Shown here: in pieces, positions 1-4,485 of the stretch
How the letters are laid out: the number at the start of each line of letters is the position of its first letter
Numbering within the stretch: position 1 is the first letter of the stretch
Origin: Ruminiclostridium sp.
GTDB lineage: Bacteria > Bacillota_A > Clostridia > Oscillospirales > Ruminococcaceae
DNA length: 8,162 nt
Assembly (NCBI GenBank): GCA_017550775.1
Contig: JAFZOA010000677.1
Span: 1 to 8,162 of the forward strand
Reading direction: 5' to 3'
Position numbers and translations under genes: made by a program
The notes under the pieces: model-generated
The model's database searches: none
Told to the model about the DNA's origin: nothing
Seen by the model: only the letters and a program-made list of their open reading frames with translations

Positions 1-6
1 AAGCTT

Positions 7-42
7 AACCGTCCGCCGATCACAAGCGGACGGTTTATTTTT
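7..42 (+). terminator. Intrinsic terminator of an upstream + strand gene outside the window
   Basis: A perfect 10-bp stem (7-16 with 26-35, core CCGTCCGC/GCGGACGG) with a 9-nt loop is followed on the + strand by a T-rich tract (TATTTTT, 36-42). This is the classic layout of a Rho-independent terminator. On the minus strand no T tract follows the stem, so it most likely ends a + strand transcript entering from the left. A TAA at 6-8 could be that gene's stop codon, but too little sequence is present to say. Confidence 0.8.
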
Positions 43-61
43 CAATAAAGGCATAATTGAT

Positions 62-89
62 TTCACCCCCGCCGTATGGCGGGGGTGAA
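62..89 (-). terminator. Strong hairpin downstream of the GH26-like gene, probable terminator
   Basis: A perfect 12-bp GC-rich inverted repeat (62-73 with 78-89) has a 4-nt loop, GTAT. It lies about 30 nt past the stop of the minus-strand hydrolase gene, where a transcript end is expected. Neither side has a strong U tract, so intrinsic termination is less certain than for the 7-42 hairpin. It could instead act as a 3' stabilising stem. Confidence 0.55.
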
Positions 90-117
90 TTGTTTACAGT
101 CTGACAGAAAAGCTGTA

Positions 118-1563
118 TTATTTATCCTTTGAGGGCTCGGTCGGTTCGTATCTGATACGGATGCTCGGGAGCTTGGTGATAGTGGTGTAGCTGTTGATGC
201 GCCAGTCCTCACCGTCTTCCGGCGTATTCTCTCCGGAAGCGGGCGGGGCAAATATCCTGAGGGAAAATTCCTTCGCTTCGCCGAGGGGCTTGTCGAAGAA
301 TGCGCTCATGAGATCTATGGTCTTGGTCTTCGGAGCCTTGTAGAACCACCGTCCGTTGAGCTCCAGCATCAGGTTGAGCTCCTCCTCGAAGGTAACCTCG
401 CAGAATACTGGGTCTTTCTCGAAGTTAAGCGGTATCGCAATGCCCTCCGCGTCCTCGGAACCGCCCCAGCGCAGCTTCACCGGAAGCTCCGTGTTGCCGG
501 TGACTTTCATAACGGGGCTGAAAAAGCTGTCGTTTATGATCTCCTTGTAGGTGCGGAAGAGGGGCTGCTCGATACCGACATTCGGGTTGTTGGGATCCTC
601 GATCTCAAGTCCGAGGCGACCTCTGTCGCGGAACTGATACAGCGTGAACGCGTTGAGCCAGCGTTCGGGGTCGTCTTTCAGCATATCGCAGAACAGCTTC
701 ACCATTTCCGCCTGCTCGTATGGGCCGGTAACGTCGCCGTCTGAGTTGAGCTCGCTTAGCACCATGGGCTTCACTTTGCCGTCGCACAGCTCTATGAAGC
801 GCTTGCGGCTGAGCTTTGCGAGCTCGTACACTTCCTTCACCGCGGAACGGCCGTGAGATTTGCCGCCGCGCTCCGCAATGTCGAAGGGCCAGCCCCAGTG
901 CAGGGACATATACTTGTCCACAGACCAGATATCGGTGGTGCGGATAGCTTCTTTGAACTCTTCTTCCATTTCGATCTTTTTTCCGTCGGCTTCAATGCTT
1001 CCCGCGCAAAGGATAGTGCTCACATTGGGGGCGTGCTCCTTGATGATATTGTGGAACCTGATATAGAAGTCAGCGATCTCCTGATAGGTCGCGCGCTTTG
1101 TGAACGAGAACCAGTTGCCGGTGCATTCGTGATTTATGCGCAGAAGAAGCCTTCCGAATGTGGAGAGATCCTTGGCGATCGCGACAAGGTGCTCGTCGGG
1201 AACGTTGGGGTCAATGGTGAGGGTAAGGATAACGTCCTGTCCGTGAGCGCGTATCTCACGCATATACCCGAAGGGCTCGTCCGAGCGGTCGCCGTTTAAG
1301 CCTCCCTTGTAGGTGAAGTAGTCGTCGTAGGGATAGTCCCACGCGAAATTCACGTCCTTGCCGGCGCACGCCTCGCTTATGCGCTGCGGCCACTCCTTGT
1401 CAAGGGGGTAGTAGCAGTACATGAGACTTATAGCTCTGTGAGGACGGCCGAGACGGTTCAGGATATAGTCCTGATCTACGTACTCGCCGCGTTCGCTTCC
1501 GTCGCCGAGATCTACCGCACATTCCGCCGCGCCCATGTGTATCTTATAGATGCTGTTCTCCAT
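118..1563 (-). CDS. Putative glycoside hydrolase, GH26-like (clan GH-A TIM barrel), cytoplasmic
   Basis: This 481-residue protein has no signal peptide or membrane segment, so it should act inside the cell. Residues about 35-345 look like a (beta/alpha)8 barrel. R142 and H145-E146, followed by G149-N150-W151-F152, match the R-x-x-H-E...G-x-W-F acid/base segment of GH26 enzymes. E271 in a V-L-S-E-L-N strand end is a good candidate nucleophile. W223/W225 and Y308 are plausible substrate-stacking aromatics. Residues about 350-475 have a beta-rich pattern and may form an accessory beta-sandwich; I do not recognise it. The ATG at 1563 is preceded by GGAGG (1572-1576) with an 8-nt spacer, so the start is secure. 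GH26 members usually cleave beta-mannans or related beta-glycans. With no export signal, the substrate may be an imported oligosaccharide. The gene has its own promoter and a cre/LacI-type site. The hydrolase fold is likely; family and substrate are inference. Confidence 0.85.
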   Translation of the reverse strand: MENSIYKIHMGAAECAVDLGDGSERGEYVDQDYILNRLGRPHRAISLMYCYYPLDKEWPQRISEACAGKDVNFAWDYPYDDYFTYKGGLNGDRSDEPFGYMREIRAHGQDVILTLTIDPNVPDEHLVAIAKDLSTFGRLLLRINHECTGNWFSFTKRATYQEIADFYIRFHNIIKEHAPNVSTILCAGSIEADGKKIEMEEEFKEAIRTTDIWSVDKYMSLHWGWPFDIAERGGKSHGRSAVKEVYELAKLSRKRFIELCDGKVKPMVLSELNSDGDVTGPYEQAEMVKLFCDMLKDDPERWLNAFTLYQFRDRGRLGLEIEDPNNPNVGIEQPLFRTYKEIINDSFFSPVMKVTGNTELPVKLRWGGSEDAEGIAIPLNFEKDPVFCEVTFEEELNLMLELNGRWFYKAPKTKTIDLMSAFFDKPLGEAKEFSLRIFAPPASGENTPEDGEDWRINSYTTITKLPSIRIRYEPTEPSKDK

Positions 1564-1582
1564 GTCATTATCCTCCGTGCTG

Positions 1583-1597
1583 ATGAAAACGTTTACG
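1583..1597. promoter_or_regulatory. cre/LacI-family-like operator at the start of the hydrolase transcript
   Basis: The + strand reads ATGAAAACGTTTACG. It fits the CcpA catabolite-responsive element W-T-G-N-A-A-N-C-G-N-W-N-N-C-W at all but the last position, around a palindromic AAACGTTT core. It lies between the -10 box and the ribosome binding site, covering roughly +3 to +17, where a bound repressor would block transcription. CcpA or a local LacI-type regulator are both possible. No such regulator gene lies in the window. Confidence 0.6.
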
Positions 1598-1606
1598 ATT
1601 TATTGT

Positions 1607-1635
1607 ATTATACCATACCCCGGCAGAAAATGCAA
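1607..1635 (-). promoter_or_regulatory. SigA-type promoter of the GH26-like gene
   Basis: Reading the minus strand, TTGCAT (1630-1635), a 17-nt spacer and a perfect TATAAT (1607-1612) make a strong vegetative promoter. Transcription should start near 1600, giving a leader of about 37 nt. The -35 box lies partly inside the left arm of the inverted repeat at 1621-1659. Confidence 0.85.
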
Positions 1636-1659
1636 TACCGCTCTGACAATTTTCTGCCG
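1621..1659. repeat. 11-bp perfect inverted repeat around the -35 box of the hydrolase promoter
   Basis: CGGCAGAAAAT (1621-1631) is repeated in inverted form at 1649-1659 with 17 nt between the arms. It lies between the end of the CNB gene and the hydrolase promoter. It may be a two-half-site operator or an RNA stem ending the CNB transcript. No U tract follows on the minus strand, so the terminator reading is weak. Confidence 0.6.
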
Positions 1660-1673
1660 CAAAACACCGGCTT

Positions 1674-2159
1674 TTATGTGAGCTTTGAAAAATACGGCGA
1701 GCCCTGAAGTCCCGACACCCTGTATTTCATGAGACTCTTGTTAAGCGTATTGATACGTTCCGCGTCGGCTTTCGCATCAAGCCCCTTGACGAGCTCGTCC
1801 TTGAGCATATTTATGTTCGCGCTCATGGTAACTACGGTATTGGCGAGACTGTGCATGATCTCGGCGGCGCTTCGCGGGTCTCCGGATATAAAATCCTCAA
1901 GCTCGTTTACACCTACCGAAAGCAGCATCATGTCCGTGAACGCGACAATGCTGAACGGACTGGGCTTTCCGGTAAGAAGACCTATCTCGCCGAAGCACCT
2001 TCTCTCGCCGAGCACGCCGACAAGGTATTCGCTTTTCTTACCGTAATCGAAATACACCGCAGCCTGACCGCTTACTATCTTGTACATCTCGGTATTGACA
2101 GAACCCTCTTGCACTATTACGTCGTTCTCGTTGAAAAGTCTTATATTTGAGCCTTCCAT
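1674..2159 (-). CDS. Stand-alone cyclic-nucleotide-binding (CNB) domain protein, no DNA-binding domain
   Basis: This is a soluble 161-residue protein. Residues about 6-92 form a CNB/cupin-like domain: an F-x-x-x-D-V-I-V-x-E-G start (9-19), M-Y-K-I-V-S-G (25-31), and a phosphate-binding-cassette-like F-G-E-I-G-L-L (56-62). The glutamate E58 is present, but the Arg-Ser/Thr pair that contacts the cyclic phosphate in CRP-type proteins aligns with P68-F69, so canonical cAMP binding is doubtful. Residues about 93-148 are predicted helical, possibly a coiled coil. There is no C-terminal helix-turn-helix, so this is not a CRP/FNR transcription factor, which are usually 200-240 aa. The ATG at 2159 has a G-rich Shine-Dalgarno (GAGGGG, 9-nt spacer) and the gene has its own near-consensus promoter. 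The domain call is good. The ligand and partner are unknown, and it may act by protein-protein contact. Confidence 0.85.
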   Translation of the reverse strand: MEGSNIRLFNENDVIVQEGSVNTEMYKIVSGQAAVYFDYGKKSEYLVGVLGERRCFGEIGLLTGKPSPFSIVAFTDMMLLSVGVNELEDFISGDPRSAAEIMHSLANTVVTMSANINMLKDELVKGLDAKADAERINTLNKSLMKYRVSGLQGSPYFSKLT

Positions 2160-2197
2160 AGGTTTTCGCCCCTCTCTCGCAGCATTACTTCACTATG

Positions 2198-2226
2198 ATT
2201 ATAGCATAAAACCGGATAGCCGTCAA
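2198..2226 (-). promoter_or_regulatory. SigA-type promoter of the CNB-domain gene
   Basis: On the minus strand TTGACG (2221-2226), a 17-nt spacer and a perfect TATAAT (2198-2203) form a near-consensus vegetative promoter. The expected start near 2191 gives a leader of about 32 nt before the ATG at 2159. Confidence 0.85.
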
Positions 2227-2332
2227 GAGGCTCACGCCGGTTCCGATACTGCGAAAACAGTCTCCGCAAGTGCCATGACGCACATGATACACCGAAGCGG
2301 AACAACAGCATTGTCAAACCGTAAAACAACGG

Positions 2333-2364
2333 CCGGCACTACTGCCATTTGGCAGCAGTGCCGG
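2333..2364 (-). terminator. Large hairpin terminator after the ABC transporter operon
   Basis: A 14-bp inverted repeat (2333-2346 with 2351-2364) has one A.C mismatch and a 4-nt loop. The outer half is CCGGCACT/AGTGCCGG. Read on the minus strand, the stem is followed by CCGTTGTTTT, a modest U tract. It lies about 55 nt past the permease stop and ahead of the CNB promoter, so it should separate the two transcription units. Confidence 0.7.
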
Positions 2365-2383
2365 TCTTTCCGATAATATACAG

Positions 2384-2401
2384 AACATAAGCGCTTATGT
2401 T
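2384..2401. repeat. 18-bp perfect palindrome downstream of the permease gene
   Basis: AACATAAGCGCTTATGTT reads the same on both strands. It lies 17 nt past the permease stop, between a 12-bp palindrome and the large hairpin. With no loop it is a better protein-binding dyad than an RNA stem, although RNA could fold it with a few central bases unpaired. Twelve of its bases recur in the kinase promoter at 6957-6968. Confidence 0.7.
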
Positions 2402-2404
2402 TGG

Positions 2405-2416
2405 ATACCGCGGTAT
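2405..2416. repeat. 12-bp perfect palindrome abutting the permease stop codon
   Basis: ATACCGCGGTAT is a perfect even palindrome one nucleotide past the permease stop (2418-2420). Its role is unknown. Taken alone, a 12-bp palindrome in 8 kb is not rare. Its interest comes from forming a series with the 18-bp palindrome and the terminator stem. Confidence 0.5.
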
Positions 2417-2417
2417 A

Positions 2418-3188
2418 TTATGACAGGTCGGCTTTCATTTTCGAGTTGAAAACTGCCGTCGCGAGTGCGGCCATTATTACCGCGCAGACGGTAATTATCA
2501 CAAGCGGTATCACAAAGCTATCCGCCGAAAGGTCAAGCGCCATCGCGGAGCGCGCCGATCTCGTGCAGTAGTAGAACGGCAGGCACTTGCAAATCGTGAG
2601 CATCACACCGCCGGTATGGTCCGCGTCAAAGAATACACAGCCGAGGAATGAGCCGAGAGAGATCAATATTGAGCTTATACCGGGAGCCGCTTTGTCGCTG
2701 AACAGCGTCCCGAGCAGTATTCCGATGCTGACAAAGAACACCGCCGACGGAAGCAGCGACAGGAACGACAGGAACATACCCGCAATGCTGATCTGCACAT
2801 TGGTGAACAGCGAGATCACAAAGCTCGATGCGAAGGTTATGAGAAGCTGTCCCGCCGATATTATAAGCATCGGGAACATATATCCGAAAAGGAAGTCCGA
2901 CGACTTCATCGGCGTTGCGTACATTCTGACAAGGAACGAGCCGCTCCGGTCTTTTGAGACGTTTATCACCGTGAACAGCATAACGAACGCGAGTCCGAAC
3001 ATACCGATACCTCCGCACAGATTGTCTATGCGAAATACAGTCATTCCCGCTTCCGGCGGTATGCTCGTGTTTACGAGCGTCATTATCACAAGCATCACCA
3101 GCGGAAAGCCGAGGCAGAATATGTAGCTCAGCGGGTCACGGGTGATCTCTTTGAGAGTACGGACACTGAATGCGGCAATTCTGTTCAT
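2418..3188 (-). CDS. ABC-2 type transporter permease
   Basis: This 256-residue integral membrane protein has six predicted helices: about 20-40, 58-77, 101-128, 136-163, 168-187 and 224-247. An amphipathic N-terminal stretch with R-D-P (17-19) and the order of the helices match ABC-2 type permeases, which dimerise and pair with a cytoplasmic ATPase. The ATG at 3188 lies one nucleotide past the ATPase stop. Its Shine-Dalgarno (AAAGGAG) sits inside the end of the ATPase gene, so translation is probably coupled. Such half-size pairs usually export drugs, peptides, lipids or polysaccharide. Nothing in the sequence names the substrate. Confidence 0.92.
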   Translation of the reverse strand: MNRIAAFSVRTLKEITRDPLSYIFCLGFPLVMLVIMTLVNTSIPPEAGMTVFRIDNLCGGIGMFGLAFVMLFTVINVSKDRSGSFLVRMYATPMKSSDFLFGYMFPMLIISAGQLLITFASSFVISLFTNVQISIAGMFLSFLSLLPSAVFFVSIGILLGTLFSDKAAPGISSILISLGSFLGCVFFDADHTGGVMLTICKCLPFYYCTRSARSAMALDLSADSFVIPLVIITVCAVIMAALATAVFNSKMKADLS

Positions 3189-3189
3189 G

Positions 3190-3918
3190 TCAGCTCACGC
3201 TCCTTTCCGCGATAGCTACGAACGCGTTTTCAAGCCCCTTCACACCGGCATTCTCCTCTATCTCGGAGAGCGTACCGACCGCGGAGAACCTGCCGTTCAC
3301 CATTATAGCTATCCTGTCGGAAAGCTCTTCCGCTTCCTCCATGTAGTGGGTGGTAAGGACTATTGTCATCTTACCTTTGAGAGCTCTTATCGAACGCCAC
3401 AGCTCGCGTCTCGCAAGAACATCGAGCCCGAGCGTCGGCTCGTCAAGGAACAAAAGCTCCGGTTCGCCGATTATCGCCATAGCAATGCTGAGCTTGCGCT
3501 TCCAGCCGCCCGAGAGCGTCTTAGCGCGGGAGTCCGACACCTCTCCCATGCCGAACATCTCTGTCATCTCGTCGGCACGCCGGGCTGTATTCTCCTTATC
3601 GAAGCCGTACACCTTCGCCATGAATTCGAGGTTTTCGCGGACGGTAAGGTTTTCCGCTACGGCGGTATCCTGCGGAGAGATACCGATGATACGCTTCACC
3701 GCGTCTTTCTCGGTGAGAACGCTGTGTCCCTTCACGAACGCCTCGCCCGAGGTCGGCGCAGAAAGGCAGGACAACATTCTTATGGTGGTAGTCTTGCCTG
3801 CGCCGTTCACTCCGAGAAGCGCGAAAAGCTCGCCCTCATCCACCGAAAGGTCGATACCGTCCACCGCGGTCTTGTTCTTGTACTTCTTGGTAAGCGCCTT
3901 TATTTCTATCGCTTTCAT
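3190..3918 (-). CDS. ABC transporter ATP-binding protein (ABC-2/CcmA-type exporter ATPase)
   Basis: This 242-residue cytoplasmic ATPase powers the adjacent permease. All catalytic motifs are intact: Walker A G-V-N-G-A-G-K-T-T (36-44), Q-loop Q83, signature L-S-G-G-W (135-139), Walker B L-L-F-L-D-E (155-160) with catalytic E160, D-loop G-L-D (164-166) and H-loop H191. The tryptophan ending the signature, in place of the common Q, occurs in exporter ATPases of this class. It starts 13 nt after the XRE-AbrB gene, and GGGGGAACGG in that gap is the ribosome binding site. The family assignment is firm. A role in multidrug or antimicrobial-peptide export or self-protection is inference. Confidence 0.96.
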   Translation of the reverse strand: MKAIEIKALTKKYKNKTAVDGIDLSVDEGELFALLGVNGAGKTTTIRMLSCLSAPTSGEAFVKGHSVLTEKDAVKRIIGISPQDTAVAENLTVRENLEFMAKVYGFDKENTARRADEMTEMFGMGEVSDSRAKTLSGGWKRKLSIAMAIIGEPELLFLDEPTLGLDVLARRELWRSIRALKGKMTIVLTTHYMEEAEELSDRIAIMVNGRFSAVGTLSEIEENAGVKGLENAFVAIAERSVS

Positions 3919-3931
3919 TTCCGTTCCCCCG

Positions 3932-4324
3932 TTATGCTTCTATCTCGCCGACATTGACCAGTGCGATACCGCCTTTTTCCTCGTCGCCGAGGACGAGAAC
4001 GCATGTCCCCGGGCTGAGCCCGAAGACCCGGCGGCATTCCGCGGGCAGGGTGATCTGTCCTTTGTCGTTGACCTTTACTACGCCGAAAAAGTGCTTTGAG
4101 TCACCGTTTGGCGCCGCTTCAAGGTTCATGTTGCGGACAAGAGAATCGACCGATATGTCGTAAAGCTCCGCGAGGGAGATACAGGAGCTTATATCCGGCT
4201 GAGTCTCGCCGCGCTCCCATTTTGCCACCGCCTGACGCGAAACGCCGATCTTCTCGGCTATTTCCTCCTGCGTCAGACCGGCTTTCATACGGTACATTTT
4301 GAGGTTGCTGAACTGAATGCTCAT
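3932..4324 (-). CDS. XRE-family regulator with C-terminal SpoVT/AbrB-like domain
   Basis: This 130-residue protein has an N-terminal helix-turn-helix of the XRE/Cro-C1 type at about 7-62. It is recognisable by L-T-Q-E-E-I-A-E-K-I-G-V-S-R-Q-A-V-A-K-W-E-R-G (17-39), where S29-R30-Q31 starts the recognition helix. Residues about 82-124 match the AbrB swapped-hairpin fold: V-N-D-K-G-Q-I-T-L-P-A-E (85-96), R-R-V-F-G-L-S-P-G (98-106) and V-L-V-L (108-111). Two DNA-binding folds are therefore joined in one chain. The ATG at 4324 has a GGGGGA Shine-Dalgarno about 6 nt upstream. It is the first gene of the ABC operon and most likely controls it, including its own promoter, where an 11-bp palindrome overlaps the -10 box. 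The AbrB part could alternatively serve dimerisation or ligand response. Confidence 0.92.
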   Translation of the reverse strand: MSIQFSNLKMYRMKAGLTQEEIAEKIGVSRQAVAKWERGETQPDISSCISLAELYDISVDSLVRNMNLEAAPNGDSKHFFGVVKVNDKGQITLPAECRRVFGLSPGTCVLVLGDEEKGGIALVNVGEIEA

Positions 4325-4380
4325 ATTGTTTCCCCCGTGAACGCTCCTGCTCTGACAAAAGGCTTTTTTCTCTTACACGC

Positions 4381-4391
4381 GTTATTATAAC
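4381..4391. promoter_or_regulatory. Candidate operator: palindrome over the -10 box of the ABC operon
   Basis: GTTAT-T-ATAAC is an 11-bp odd palindrome covering the -10 element of the operon promoter. A dimeric regulator bound here would block RNA polymerase. The first gene of the operon encodes an XRE-AbrB protein, so autorepression is a simple hypothesis. Part of the symmetry comes from the TATAAT box itself, which lowers confidence. Confidence 0.35.
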
Positions 4392-4412
4392 ACTCGGAAA
4401 ATGCATTGTCAA
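4384..4412 (-). promoter_or_regulatory. Full-consensus SigA promoter of the XRE-ABC operon
   Basis: On the minus strand a perfect TTGACA (4407-4412), a 17-nt spacer and a perfect TATAAT (4384-4389) are present. Transcription should start near 4377, giving a leader of about 53 nt. So strong a basal promoter suggests that the operon is normally held down by a repressor. Confidence 0.9.
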
Positions 4413-4485
4413 GCATCCATAAGCAACATAAATGTTACGATAGGTTGCGTATGCGTAATTTGTCCGGGGCGAGGGAAAGGGATCA

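Noticed and set aside
1..6. HindIII site (AAGCTT) at the very first base as a cloning junction
   Set aside because: A six-base site at a window edge is easily chance, and no vector sequence is present.
853..1299. A 148-codon + strand open frame inside the hydrolase gene
   Set aside because: It is antisense to the conserved catalytic region of the hydrolase and shows no domain of its own.
1674..2159. CNB protein as a CRP/FNR transcription regulator
   Set aside because: The chain ends after 161 residues with no helix-turn-helix, so DNA binding of the CRP type is not supported.
3142..4099. Two overlapping + strand open frames of about 250-270 codons opposite the ABC ATPase and XRE genes
   Set aside because: They are shadows of well-supported minus-strand genes. 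They have no ribosome binding site or family motif, and they overlap each other in different frames.
4423..4448. GCAAC/GTTGC stem with an inner AACAT/ATGTT pair as a terminator for the HD-GYP gene
   Set aside because: The stems are only 5 bp and no U tract follows on the minus strand. No clear intrinsic terminator is visible between the HD-GYP stop and the XRE promoter.
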